Source of the DNA: Schistocephalus solidus
Taxonomy: Eukaryota > Platyhelminthes > Cestoda > Diphyllobothriidea > Diphyllobothriidae
Assembly (NCBI GenBank): GCA_017591395.1
Contig: WEDG01001430.1
Span: 1-64,000 of the forward strand
Reading direction: 5' to 3'
DNA length: 64,000 nt
The stretch's first letter is position 1. Each line of letters starts with the position of its first letter. A model generated the notes under the pieces. The model was not told the origin of the DNA. It did not search any database and saw only the letters and a list, made by a program, of their open reading frames with translations. This document shows positions 21,430 to 33,313 of the stretch, piece by piece. Position numbers and translations under genes: made by a program.

Positions 21430-22080
21430 GCTCCTTGCATGCTTTCTTCCTCTTCTCTGACCCTATTCATCTTCTTCATTGTCTTCATGCCAGTTATTAA
21501 CTTAATTTTTATTAGTCGAAATGCGAGTAAAGAAACGACGCTAAGCATTGTGCCGATTTGACAGTGTAAACTCTCCTTGGAGGGATTAAATTCCTACAAT
21601 AAAAAAAAAAAAAGTACGAGCGGATCCGGATTGAAAGTATGACGCAGCGCAGGAACCCTGGTACATTCTCAGTTCATATAAGGAAATAAAATACCGAGTC
21701 CAAATGCCAGTAATATTATTGGTCGCTGGTACGTTCACTTGCTACCCCCCCAGGGGGAGGTAAATGTGCTCAATTTTCTGTGTAGGAATTTTTGACTTGC
21801 GTGGACACTAAATACAGCAGTCCTGTTCACACAGCACAGTTGCGATTTCCTGCTACAAAAACAAACTCTGGCCATTTATTCTATAAATAACAAATAGAGT
21901 CGCGAACACACATGTTTCTGCGTAGTTTTGTTTTACTTGTTGCCGCATCTTGCCTATGCTGTAACTTAGCGGCATAGCGGATTCCTCTCCTTGACTAGAT
22001 CGCATGGTTTATTTCAAAACCAGAAAGGTCCGAAACTAACTGCGACATTCGGGCCTACCTATTATACAGCAAATAATCAA
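21430..22080. other. Unassigned DNA with a short poly-A run
   Basis: A run of 14 A at 21601-21614 and a GC-poor flank are visible. Nothing else is recognised. Confidence 0.35.
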
Positions 22081-22084
22081 GGTT

Positions 22085-22790
22085 TTCTTTGCCATGCTGG
22101 GGGCGTTTCTATACAAGGAACAAACTCGAACGTGACTTCAGCAAACACCGGATCACTATTTGCCCGTTCCATGCTGCGTTATGCAACAAACGCAGGTGTG
22201 TGCGAACTCTCTACGGAGGGGTAGTAACGCACTACAACAAGCCGGGCGATAAAAGGCACGAACTCTGTTATCCCGGACACCTTTTCATGGTCAAACGGTA
22301 TATCCGCAGCCACATTAATCACAGCAAACAGTGGAAGTTGAGCCAAAGTCGGACGACTGAACAACCAAAAGTCTGGTGAGCGTTTGCGTACACTGATGGC
22401 AGCTATGCGGCGTTCTTGGATATCCTAAATCTGTTGGAGTTCACCACTTCTCATCAGTTGGAATCAGTCGCCATTTGGTCGTAAGACGTAAAGTTCTAAT
22501 GTAACTCTTGCAAATTTACCTACATCGGAGAGACCACCAAACAACTACCAACTCCTGCTAGAGAACACATTGAGGCAGTAAGGAGGGAAGACCCATTGTC
22601 TTTTGTAGTGGAACTCTGCACAGACATTTTGTGCCCGCAATTGACCGCTTCCAAACCATCCGGATGCAGCCCAATGACAGAGCAAGCACAAAACTCAGCC
22701 AGATGTGAAACCAAACACAGAGAACCTACGTCGGACACACTTTTAACCGCACCAAAATCAGACAGGAGACCGGCGAAGTCTTAAATACTA
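22085..22790 (+). pseudogene. Penelope-like RT thumb and GIY-YIG endonuclease fragment (copy D)
   Basis: The first part reads HAALCNKRRCVRTLYGGVVT then HYNKPGDKRHELCYPGHLF, similar to the S-N-H-P-x-x-H-K-x-S-C-V-R-T-L-Y and thumb region of Penelope RTs. After stops and a frame change comes CNSCKFTYIGETTKQL, then TPAREHIEAVRREDPLSF, the GIY-YIG core with Y-I-G-E-T and R-E-H-x-x-A-V. The C-terminal half after EDPLSF loses similarity. It belongs to a different subfamily from copies A to C (YIGETTKQL against YVGETGKRL). Confidence 0.8.
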
Positions 22791-22799
22791 CGGTATCAA

Positions 22800-23375
22800 C
22801 CCCGTTTAAACAGTCAAGTAAAAATGTAGTCCGGAAGGCGACAAAGAAGGGTAACAGCCCAGGGCGCAAATAAGAGCAGGGCAGATGTAAAGATGACCGT
22901 TAACGTTCAAAATTCGACGCCATTCGATAGGCATTTATATTGAAAAAAGTCGCCCTCTGCCATGACGACCACAGAGGTGTGCTCATGTGTATGCGATCGA
23001 TGAGCGCCAAAGCCGAAACTCCTCTCTCCCTCCAGGGGGCGTCTAATAAACGACTCTCAAACACTATTCTACCCGTTGTGCCGACGGTTAAGGCGACCAA
23101 AGCGTTAAAAGGCTTTTACCTTTCGACAACTACTGTGACGATACTCACCGCAGTTGATGGCAACTTGTCTGCATCTGAAATGTCAGGACAGAGCGAATTT
23201 CGCCCCCGAGATCAACTTGTATGCAAATATATATTACTATAGAAGAGCCCTCAATGATCAGGTTACGGAGTGTGCTCATCCCACTGTGCCTTGGGTATCA
23301 ACTTAAGCCCTCGTGGACAGTCGCATGATGACAAGAAGTATAGGTAAATAAGGTGGTAGCAAAAAGGATAAAGGA
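22800..23375. other. Unassigned DNA between Penelope copy D and SINE relics
   Basis: A 100-codon + frame at 22940-23242 and its antisense counterpart are not recognised. Part may be degraded Penelope 3' sequence ('ggtaacagcccagggcg'). Confidence 0.3.
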
Positions 23376-23705
23376 TACTAGAAATGACCATTTTTGGCTT
23401 GTTCGCCGACATGAGCAAGTCCTATCCAATAGCAACTATTGAGCACCTGAGATTCGAACCCACGATCTTAGGTTATTGTGTCCAACTATCTACCATTGCG
23501 ATACGGGAGCGTTGTTATATTTATATATATGATTAGGAAAAACAGACAAAGACAAAGGAGAACGGAATGGCACTTTCTGGGTTATAAGCTGTCATCAACC
23601 AATCATACCTATCCCAAATGTGGACCACCTGGGATTCAAACCCGCGACCTTTTGTTATTGAGTAGAACACTCTACCATTGAGACACGGGCCCGTCGTTTT
23701 ATTCG
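23376..23705 (-). mobile_element. Two degenerate tRNA-SINE copies, - orientation
   Basis: Both show the reversed B-box block ('gagattcgaacccacgatc' at about 23451 and 'gggattcaaacccgcgacc' at about 23632) and the reversed A-box region ('ctaccattgcgatacggg', 'ctaccattgagacacggg'). The ribozyme segments have lost the CUGAUGA core. Confidence 0.75.
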
Positions 23706-23739
23706 GTTGCGATCGGGATCATGATGATCGTGTGCGTCT

Positions 23740-24030
23740 CACGGATCTGGCCCGTAGATCATTGGTAGACTGTTCGACTCAATGATAAAACTTTGCAGGT
23801 TCGAATCCCAGGTTGTCCACACTTGGGATTGGGTATAAATGGCTGATGACGGCCAATAAGCCAGAAATGGCCATTCCGGTCTCCCTCGCCTGTGTCGGTT
23901 CTACCTTATCATCATAAAAGACAACACAAGTCACTATGCGACTGCGTGCGAGGGCTTTGAAGTGATCTCCAAGCGCAGTAGAACTTAGATGTTCCCTAAC
24001 GCGATCGGTGAGCCGCACACTACCATATAT
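23740..24030 (+). mobile_element. tRNA-SINE copy with an intact hammerhead core
   Basis: The A-box region is altered (CCCGTAGATCATTGGTAGAC), but the B box GGTTCGAATCCCAGG is intact. CUGAUGA (23843-23849) and GAAA are kept, but stem I is weakened (AAAUGG facing CCGGUC), so cleavage is unlikely. The stem II 5' strand reads GGCC instead of GGCU. The copy continues through 'ggttctaccttatcatcat' to the 'gatcggtgagccgcacacta' block next to a short TA run. Confidence 0.75.
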
Positions 24031-26480
24031 ATAGAATAACCGAGAAGACTTGTAGATTGATGGACTACAGCGAAATGAACTATTTCATATTCATTTACAT
24101 CTCCCACAAACAGCCATGCCTCTTTACACATACAACGTCAACTGGTGCCTTCTCACACGCCAGCGCACACCTAAACGGATGCTGGGTTTATTCACATAGG
24201 CAATAACCAATCCGGTTGGCTCCCCCTTAGAAGACGGCTTTACGAGAAGGCGGTGATACCTAATGTATGATTCATCTGAATTATACGAGGGCTCCGGTGC
24301 GTGTTGTTCGGTAACAGGGGTTTTGACTGTTTGGTCAGGTCATTAATGAGCCCAGCACAACGGCTGACGCAGTCACCGATTCGTCCTTACCAGTCAACCG
24401 CTGTTAGTCTAAACAAGGTTACTCCACTGTCTCACTGTTTACCACTTGATCATGGTTCTCAACCAGCTCTTCGATACCTCTATGCTCTAGCAGGCAGAGC
24501 AGTTTTGTGCTCAGCTAGTTCTGTGCCCAAAGGCCCCTCACATCCACCCAAACGAACTGTGATGCCGAATCGACATGAACACCAAATTGTTGTCCTGTGC
24601 GGGCATGTGGAACCGACCCGTTGTGCATGAGTGAGGCGCGCATCAGAATATGCTGAATGTTTGGGCTGTGTGTTTGCCTTTGAAAAACGTGTCGAGATGG
24701 CGCGCCGGAGAAAATCAAGCGAGAGTTCTCCAGCAGCAATCAACTAGGTCAATCCAGGTAGTGGTACGTGAAACCGACCTGCTCCATGTCTACCTTATTC
24801 AGTAGTTTCAGGTCCAACATGTTTCAAAGACAGGAGAAGTTCAAGACAACCACAGATTGGCATGGGCACAGTGGTCAACAAAACCAAACAGTTCGAATGA
24901 GACTTCAAAAAGAGAGGATTTTCGGTCTAGCTGACGTGAGCCGGCTCATACACTTCGAGAGATGAAGGAGACATAGAAATCTGTCAATCGATGCAAATGG
25001 ATCAAGTTATCTCATCTGAATCTATCCTCAAATTCAATAGAGGTAGGGCTTTATTATTAGGTTCAGCCGCACCAGCGTATGCTAGTTGGAATTGCCACGA
25101 CAAAGGGGCCTCCATGTTTCCCTCTTCCATGCACCAGTTTATTGGCTGAACCTTTAGGTCGACTGGTTGGGCATACTAACTGGCGTGACCTAGAGCCTTC
25201 GTAGATCGCAAGCTTTGTACTTGCAGCACAGTAAGTTAACGACTTATGAGGATTCAGCTAGGCTTGTGTAATACCTGCAATGAAATATTGTGACTCCATT
25301 TTTGGCTCAGCGCAGTCCGTTTGGGGAAAACACGCAAAAACCTTTTCCCTAGACGTGGAATGACAAGTCGTTTTCTAAGTCCGGTTGTACCCAAGAGAGG
25401 GTGCGTTCGTTAGGGTGTGGCTACTGCACTGAGAACAGGTCTGTGGGGTCTCAGATGAGCATCGACTCTCACGTAAGTGCGAAATTCACTTTGTTATGAG
25501 GCTGTCAATTCAGTAATGTGATGCCATCTCAATGGGCACCACAATGCAACACGCCGATGAAACGTTAGTGCATAGAGTGAACTTTTACTCCCAGGAGACT
25601 CTGTACGTTGACACGACAAAATAACTGGAGTAGATAACATCTAACAAATCACTGCAGCATCTGGATTTACCAATCCACTTCACTTTGACTGAGGATCTTA
25701 ACAGGGGCAGTGCCCGAAAGAAATAGAACCTACAGAAAACCCCGTTTCAAGATAACGCACAGGAAGCCACTGGCTGCTTAACCTTCTCAGAACCGACTTC
25801 CTACGTCAGCATTAATGACAAATTGGACAACTGTTCATTACAGAACGCCGCAGAAAAGAAAAAACTTGACAAATTTCTAAACCGCTCACTGGGCATCTGT
25901 CGCTTGTTTCCCTTTGTAACCAAAGAATCTTACTCAGAACGTTTCAAGCAAAAGCACAGATACATGGGCACTTTCAGCATGCCATTATACCAAAAATATC
26001 GTAACCAATAGGGCAGATAGTAAACAGAAAGCACAAAGTAAAGTGAAAAACATTTAAATGACAGTGTTTCGAATGAACTGATAGGTAAGTCTATTTGCAG
26101 TAACTACGACGACGCCAGTTTCATGAAATCAAACAAGTGGACAGTCACAAAATGCAAATTTTAAAACGAGAAATGCTGGAGAACAAATAAAAACCACAAG
26201 ATCCAGTAGGTCGATCGATGTAAGCTGGTTAAAAAGATCAGTATTTTTGATGAATTCGAAAGAATAGACAGGCGTAGTGATAAGCGGGCCATTTAGGATA
26301 CACTTACAACAAAGGACGTCAAACGCAAGTGCCTAGGTCAAGCAAGCCAGCCACTTAAATGTGCACTCCTTAGGACATTACGTAAAAATATGCGTCTATA
26401 ATGCGGATTACCATAGTAATCAGATATATTGGAACTTAGGAACGACGGTGTAATACGTTCATATTTAAGGTGAGGCTCAC
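24031..26480. other. Unassigned DNA, possible remote Penelope relic at 24.56-24.72 kb
   Basis: The + strand at 24560-24720 translates to NRHEHQIVV and, 30 codons on, CVFAFEKRVEMARR, which faintly recall the L-H-E-H-Q-L-A-V and F-A-F-E-K blocks of Penelope endonucleases. This is too weak to call. A 62-codon frame at 25823-26011 (KKKLDKFLNRSLGICRLF) is unrecognised. No TEAD last exon or STUB1 U-box exon was seen here. Confidence 0.3.
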
Positions 26481-26620
26481 TTGAAGAATTGTGAAGTTCT
26501 CCAATACCCGGTTCATCTCCTCAAGGGATGACAGTTCCGTCAGCATCGCAATGAACTTCTTCATGCAGGCACACATTGGACTACGTAGGAGCTTGTAAAC
26601 GTAGCATCCATTTTCCAGAG
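26481..26620 (-). CDS. TEAD/Scalloped exon: YAP-binding domain beta strands and VLENFTILQ
   Basis: The exon reads LENGCYVYKLLRSPMCACMK, then KFIAMLTELSSLEEMNR, then VLENFTILQ. Human TEAD1 has FENGRFVYRINRSPMCEYM at its start, continues into the helix, and ends with SVLENFTILQ. The Cys of S-P-M-C, the palmitoylation site of vertebrate TEADs, is kept. The donor CTTCAA|GTGAGC falls exactly at the vertebrate exon end (ILQ|VV), which supports orthology. The acceptor ATCCAG|CT gives a phase-1 start, because an in-frame TGA lies five codons upstream of the Leu. The helix is diverged: human YMMN is EEMN here. The gene is the Hippo-pathway DNA-binding partner of YAP/Yorkie in the nucleus. Confidence 0.88.
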
Positions 26621-28440
26621 CTGGATTTCATCCTTTGAGGACGGGGTGAGTTGAAAATGCAGTAAAAACAACAATGAATTCAAGCAACCTGAGATCAGCC
26701 TGGGTTGTAAACAGGTTCACTGATAATGGTAAAATGCTGGTGGTTATTACTCCCTTAATTATGCAAGGATCCGAAAATATAAAAAAACGGAACTCAGTGT
26801 ATGAACTTGGTGTCGTAAGAAAATGAGACCTATGCGTGTTCATACAGGCATACAAGATGCGGGGCTTGCATACACACAAGAAGACTTTGCAATGGGCAGA
26901 GTGATACACAAAGTTAGAGTCAGAAAGCCTTACACACGGTTGGACAACCGAATCGAATTGCCCACAGTATGCAGACTTCACGTGGCATCAAAGAGTACGC
27001 CAAAACATTTAGTTTAACATAATTTTTCGCGAGATGTTGATGCCTCTCATAATTTCATTTCTCGACGTTATATATGCATGATTTGTGGCGGTGGGGTGCC
27101 TCCCAATCTCAAAACTGTGTGTCTGGGCCTGCTGATGAGGGTCGCTCCACCGTCACGTAATTAACCGCACAGATTTCCTTCAGAAGGTCAAGATCTTACT
27201 GGAACCTCTAACTGGATGGGTTTGTGGCAAGTTTGATTTTACGTTTCTATTTCCTTCTGCTGAACAAAATCCGGCGGTCGAGACGCGAAAATTCACACCG
27301 AACAGTAAATACAAGGATGTCGGAGTTCATGACATTTAATCTTTCACATCCCAAATTTCTGCCGCAAAACCTACGTTAAAATTGACAGGAAGCTACAAGG
27401 AGCCGAATGATCGGTTAATGGATTCACTAGTTATTGAATGGATAGGGTTATAGGTCTTCCAAAACTTCAGATCGAACGCCATGGATAGGCATGTACATGC
27501 TACGCTCATTTTCGCCGAATGGAGTCAACTGCTGGCGGTTTAAGCGTATCTTATGGCTCCTTTGATTTCCTCCTTCGTCGCTAGGTCTGCTGGCGTTCGG
27601 GGAAAAGACAAGTAGAATGCCAGTACTGAGGTTCAATATCCACCATCGAATCAACTGCAAGTGGGTTTGCATAAAGGCGTACTGTCGGCGCGCGGAGATA
27701 TACTGCAGTGATCTGGAGGTAAAACTTGTCTAATTACAATAATTGGAGCGTGTACTCATGACAATTAGGTCAATTGTTTCACTGCGATGACAAGAAACGC
27801 ATGAGATTATTCACCAGCCCTTGTGAAGTTCCGGGAAAAACACGCTTTTGGAGAACCTACGTAAATGTGGCGACATGGATGGCTGAACCCACATCAACGG
27901 TGAAGAGGGATGACGTCCACGGTCAAGTCGCGCCTCACTTGAAGTAGCCCGGTCACACACGGAAAATGGACGGGCCTAAATCCACGAGAGAGGTGATGTT
28001 TACGTAAGTCAAGATTTGTTTGAGCTTCTCTTCTCCAAACTGCAGTCCATAAACTAATGCGAGACTCTTTTCCATTTATACTCATCTCTTAGATAGTAAC
28101 TGGGCCCCGAGGCAAGGAGCACGCGAGTGAATACGCAATTAAAGTATTAGAAGAGTGAAGTACAGGATTTCCCACATCATGCCAAAGGATGCTGCCCTGG
28201 TTATCTTCAGTCGGGTATTATACAAGTCTATGTCTAACCAAATGCAAATGGATATCATTTTAACATTTGAGACCGTGTCTTTATAAATCACACAGGAAAC
28301 TATTTTTCAGCAGATGCTTCAAGAAATGCAAAAGAATCGTTTAATCATACAAGCAGATTAAAAAGGCACCGTAATGTTATTTTCCTTTTTTCAAAAAATA
28401 TTTCAACAAAATTAAAATAGTGAGCAAGCAAAGAGCTGAC
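26621..28440 (-). other. TEAD intron
   Basis: The flanking exons need phase 0 on the left of the junction and phase 1 on the right, so either a small exon coding roughly the TEYAR segment is hidden here or one boundary is misplaced. Long frames (26628-26981 minus, 27448-27672 minus) are not recognisable. Confidence 0.55.
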
Positions 28441-28522
28441 CTCCATTTTTTCGACAAAGGGTGAACTGTAAGAACAGAGTTGCGTTGAGACCTGAAGCGG
28501 AATATTGGCGGTCCCCTCAAAA
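28441..28522 (-). CDS. TEAD/Scalloped exon: YAP-binding domain segment (FEG...EKME)
   Basis: On the minus strand the peptide FEGTANIPLQVSTQLCSYSS, then PFVEKME, corresponds to [20 protein letters not shown], then KVCSFGKQVVEKVE of human TEAD1. The S-T-x-x-C-S and V-E-K-x-E anchors are exact, but about five residues are missing between F-x-G and the strand. The acceptor is 'gctttattgctttgcag' (exon from 28522, phase 2). An alternative upstream acceptor 'attatatttcag' (exon from 28548) would keep phase 0 with the preceding exon, but would translate the pyrimidine tract (SKFALLLCS). The donor ATGGAG|GTCAGC is weak. The exon was recognised by alignment by eye only. Confidence 0.78.
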
Positions 28523-31057
28523 CTGCAAAGCAATAAAGCAAATTTTGACTGAAATATAATTCTTTCTTGGCATTTTAAAACCATAAATTGTACGGAGAGT
28601 GCCTCTGGAGGCAGCAACTAGATTTCCAAAGCTTTCATCATGCAAAAGGTTACGAACTGCCTCAAAAATTACTTGAAGGAGCCAAATTAACACCCTTTAC
28701 TATAAAATTTTATTTTGGCAGCAGTTTTGATGCAGTTTTATATTCCCTCTAAATGAACTGAAACCCTCCGTAGAAACAAAGAATTACTTCTCGACGTCGT
28801 TCTCGTCTAGTCATAGTTTACTTCGTCAGATGTATTTCTCAAAAATCTGAGAAGTTTCCCCAGTCAACGAAACAGGCGGTTAATAAACTGGGAGCGAAGC
28901 ACAAAAAGTTAACTCGCACATATTAGGTTAGCGTCAAATCAAGTAGCTTGATACAGTCGCAAAGTGACCGTTTGCCTGCCACAAATGACAGTGGCGTCGT
29001 GACGGGCATAACACGAGTTACGCAGAGTTCACATTCGTGTGTATGAAAACAGAACTGATTATCTCAAACAAATTCCCTTTTTCTGAAATCGTCTGTAACT
29101 ATGGACGTTATAAATCAAAGCAAACTGGCGTCTAACGTCACAACTGAATTTCAATATCTCAATAAACTAGGATTGTGGACGTGGCTTTTTACCAAATAAT
29201 CCTCCCGAGTCAACTGTAAACTTTGTATGCAATGAAGGCATAAAGCACCAAGAATATACTAGGAACGGTTGCCCCCTTCAGCAGTGTCCTTCAGGGATTT
29301 GCGTCTCGGAGAAAATGCAAAGAGCAGTCGCCTTCGTTTGTCAATCAACTGGCGATCCCTGGAACAAGTCGTTTACTCGCCTGATGTTTCCGCTTTTCAG
29401 TCGAACACAGCGTCAGACAGTTGTAGACAATGGTGGTTTCAAACGGAGGGACGCAACATTTATGGGCTGCAGTTGCCATAAGATCAAGTCACATATCATT
29501 CTTCTAAACAGCTCCCTGGAACTGACTGGTTTGCTTCTATCCTCAGCTGTAACTCACTGGCAGCCGGTAATGAAAAAAATCTGGCTTCTGTGTTTAGAGG
29601 TTATTCGCCTGTTTGCAATATAAGGTGAACATTTACTTGAATATTTTGAGTAGGTATGCTATGCGATTTAAGTTCACTACACAACAAACACACGGTTAGG
29701 TTTCAATGAAAAGTTCACAAACTCCTTTAATGGATTATACGCAGGTTGCTATCGCAACTTAGATGGCATGCACTTTTGTACATTTGGTGGAAGGACTAAA
29801 AAATATGCTTTCTCCATCCCCTGGAAGCGAACTAATCAAATGATTAAGATTATACTCACATGGAGGAGACGGCGTAGGTGGCGTCTTCTGGGAGTTCGGT
29901 GTTTAGGTCTGCCTAGAAGGAGGTAAATACAAACGCAGGAGTTTATTTTGTGCTGGAGAGAAGTGTGCAGAAGACAGTGTGAGTCCCACTTAATACCATG
30001 ACAACAATAAAGACACCCAACAGGACAACGGGAAGCTCACATTGGCAACAGAGCGTCTGCTTAACTGGATCATCCAAGGTGGGGTGCGCCTTGAGGAAAC
30101 AGAGGGGTGGGGGAATGTGTGTATACGGAGCATTAAGTATGGCGAGACAAGGATCCAGAACAGATAAAAGAACGGATCAGGTGAGGGAGTGAGAGAATGC
30201 TGCTTACCTTTCAGGGGGGATGGGGAACCTCTTCCCAACTCACGTCTATCATGATAGTGATTTTGGAATCAGCTGTCGGCGTCGTTATGCGTTTGACGGC
30301 AAAATTTAATTATATTTCTTTGGGTTTGCATTGCGACCGCTAGGAAATGCTTTACCCACGTACACACCAACAGGATAGTGTATTTCAAGGTGTGAACTGG
30401 GACAGCAGTCTAGAGCTCACAGAAGCGGAATGATGTCTTAATTTCATTCAGGCATTACGATGGAATACATTTAACTACTGTGTCTTGGTCAGGAACCAGA
30501 ACAAAAGTACAGCTGAGTCTAGACACTTGCGCAATCGCAGCAGGCAATGTCAGGAGAATAATCAGAAGTTCCCCAGTTAAAAATATCGACAAAACAACTT
30601 CTTCGGTCTATTGGATTAGCTAAGCCTAATTAGGTTTTTCAACGTCCTTGACGGTGACTGATAGCTGAATTGAGTTAGCGCTCAACTCTAGGCAGCCTCA
30701 CTTTCCGCACTAGAACATGCCCAACGCAGGTTTTCACGCATGTGGCGCCTAGGCGGGCCAAATAGATTTTCCTTGTCTCATACCATGTATTCCTCCCAAA
30801 GACTTGGCACATCCTCGTAAAGAAATTAAGGAGAGTTTAAAATTGACAGATGGGGAGGGTGCATAAACGCTGTCTCTCCTATTGGTCAACTAACTCAGGC
30901 TTTAACCTAAAGCGCGACGAAAAGGTACCATGCCAAATTGGGTTTACTTTCGTAACAAAGTCTGTAAAAAGGACGGACAATCCTCGCGATAGAGGGGATC
31001 CTGCCTGCATATGGAAGGAAATTTATTCAGATACCTGAAACTGCGAAATAACGTGAC

Positions 31058-31115
31058 CGACAAAGACAGGGGAGACTGAAATGACCATTTCTGGTTTATT
31101 AGCCGTCATCGGGCG
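31058..31115 (-). mobile_element. tRNA-SINE relic (ribozyme part only)
   Basis: The sequence 'gaccgacaaagacagggga', then 'gactgaaatgaccatttctg', then 'gtttattagccgtcatcggg' matches the 3' part of the SINE. The core reads CGAUGA, so it is dead. The tRNA-like part is missing. Confidence 0.65.
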
Positions 31116-31574
31116 GTCACATGCTTCTGCCTATGCCCCTAGCCACTGTGCAGCTGCCGGCCGGGCTTGAGGGTGAGCCCCAAGTCACTAAAGGGGCTAG
31201 TGAGTCCAATAACCGATCAGTGAGTGCCTAATTATTATATGTGAACCTGCATTTTGTATTGAAGCGAATGTGCGCTCAGTAGTGTCTGTGCTGTGTGATC
31301 GGTGTTGCTACGACGGGCCAGGCCAAAGGCGCGCTGGGCCATCGCGAGGGCTAGATGAGGGCAAGACACGCGTAATTCTGAATGTTTACACAATAACATC
31401 ACGCTCACGCCCACGTCACACTGGCTTCTTGCATCCAATTTCCTTATAATAAAGTGGAACGATTCAGGAAGTGGAATGGTTTGTCTTGGATGGCGCTCGG
31501 CTCTCATTCCTCACTTAAAACCAACTGACGTTATTGTAGGCTATAATTTTGAGCCAAAATACTTATTGTGTAGA

Positions 31575-31890
31575 ACGACAAACTGACGGGGTAACTGGGT
31601 CGCCTCAGGACGGGGTTGCGGATTGCAGTGGCTCTTTCTCAATGTGGCCTCTTTGGCCATTCTGTTCAGCGAGCTGGCCATTTTATCTTTTCTTCCGTGG
31701 CCCAGAGAAGGTGAATTCATCACGCCTAGATGGACTTATTAGCTTTGTCGGTCACCGTGTCAAATCCCGCCCCTGGTCTTCTTGACGCATTTTTGACAAC
31801 GGGCTCAGACGGGAAAGGGAGGAGAGTGTGCTAGATGCTGCGAAAGCCTACTAGCCCGCGCAAGTCACAGCTCCTGCGCCAACCTTGCTG
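31575..31890 (+). mobile_element. LINE 3'-tail copy, diverged
   Basis: Blocks 'ttgcggattgcagtggctc', 'ctggtcttcttgacgcattt', 'cgggctcagacgggaaaggg' and 'cgcgcaagtcacagctcctgc' follow the tail order seen at the window's left edge. Divergence is higher than in other copies. Confidence 0.55.
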
Positions 31891-32584
31891 TGAGACCCAC
31901 GGGGGATGTGAGCACTCGTGATGTTCAACCTGTAACTATATACCCGGATTCTATCGATAATCGTAGCCAGTAAGAAAACCAATCACCAAATGTGGAAAGT
32001 GGTGAACTTAACCTAGCTGCGCAGGAAACAGTTTAGTTCTGGCTCGAGTGGATATTCTTATATTACTTAATCGGATGGAAATCCGGAAAATGTTTATGAA
32101 AATTCAAGACTGCTACGGTACAATCGTTTACTCAATTTCCCGTCTAATTGAAAGGTTGTGGCTTTATTTATTGATTCCAAACAAATAGCACACGTGACCG
32201 ATCACGAGGATCAGGAGAAAGTCTACCATTTTAAATTTCTTTGTCTACAGAACTGTCTGTCTATCAGTTCATAAATTGAGCGAAACCATTAAAAATAGAT
32301 TTATAGTAATCCCTGGCCACTATGAAGTTGATTTTTTGCGGATTTGATACTTAGCGGATTTACTTCTGCGATACGTTTTTTGTTTCCAATATACAGCGCT
32401 AATTTGTATATTTATGTCTTTTTAACGTACATTTTAAAATGAAAAGTACAGTGTTTAAGAGTATAGGAAGTGTTTATAAGAATGTTAAAAAGACGAAAAC
32501 GACTAACAAGAGTGTGTTTAGGGTTCTTCAAGCTTGAATATATACACATATATCAGGTAGTTTACAGGAATATTAAGCTTTAAA

Positions 32585-32642
<58 letters not shown>

Positions 32643-32684
32643 AAGACGTTATACCGTACTTCCGACATAGGAACTAGCTAAAAG

Positions 32685-32756
32685 CCCAGACACGTGTTTC
32701 GCCGATGTTTCTGCAGCTGCGTGACACAGCAACGACGGGTTTGGCTCCTCAGTGGG
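32685..32756 (-). ncRNA. Candidate hammerhead ribozyme, 355-bp family, left arm
   Basis: On the minus strand: CCCA (32756-32753), core CUGAGGA (32752-32746; position 7 is free in hammerheads), stem II start GCCAA (32745-32741), stem II end UCGGC (32705-32701), GAAA (32700-32697), CACGUG and U16.1 to 32690, C17 at 32689, then UGGG (32688-32685). Stem I is four perfect pairs (CCCA with UGGG). Stem II has G-C, C-G, C-G, one mismatch, and A-U, and encloses a further hairpin (GCUGUG with CGCAGC). Stem III is the palindrome ACACGUGU. The cleavage triplet is GUC. Confidence 0.7.
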
Positions 32757-33241
32757 TCCCCTAGCGTTCTCTATGCGGTTTCTGGTATATGGACTCCAGA
32801 GAATAATCGGGTAAATAATGTCTGACATTATTAAGTGCAGGACATGGAGTCAGGTGATTTTGTCATGACTTTTTAGGGTCAGACCCGAAATTTCAATGAA
32901 CATTTAGGTCGAAGACAATCAACCACTGTGGAATAACCACGTAATGCCCATCCTACAAACAAGTAGTACTACAAGTAGTATAAATCTTATATGGCAAAGA
33001 CGTTATACCGTACTTCCGACATAGATACTAGCTAAAAGCCCAGACACGTGTTTCGCCGATGTTTCTGCTGCTGCGTGACACAGCAACGACCCAAATGTTC
33101 ATTGGAGTTTCGGGTCTGACCCTAAAAAGTCATGTCCGAATCACCTGACTACATGTCCTGCACTTAATAATTTCAGAAATTATTAACCCGATTATTCTCT
33201 GGAGTCCATATACCAGAAACCGCACAGAGAACGCTGGGGGA

Positions 33242-33313
33242 CCCACTGAGGAGCCTAACCCCTCCTTGCTGTGTCACGCAGCAGCAGAAACATCGGCGAA
33301 ACACGTGTCTGTG
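33242..33313 (+). ncRNA. Candidate hammerhead ribozyme, 355-bp family, right arm (partly decayed)
   Basis: CCCA 33242-33245, CUGAGGA 33246-33252, GCCUA 33253-33257, UCGGC 33293-33297, GAAA 33298-33301, CACGUG 33302-33307, U and C17 at 33308-33309. Stem I is damaged (UGUG facing CCCA, one mismatch), and one stem II pair becomes U-C. The core bases are complete. Confidence 0.6.

Noticed and set aside
23843..23881. Active hammerhead in the 23.8-kb SINE
   Set aside because: Core bases are intact, but stem I (AAAUGG against CCGGUC) keeps only three adjacent pairs; listed as decayed.
24560..24720. A fifth Penelope endonuclease copy
   Set aside because: Only two short blocks (HEHQIVV, FAFEKRVE) recall the family and other features are missing; too weak to annotate.
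25823..26011. Possible coding exon (62 codons, Lys-rich)
   Set aside because: No family match, no convincing splice sites, and no link to STUB1 or TEAD.
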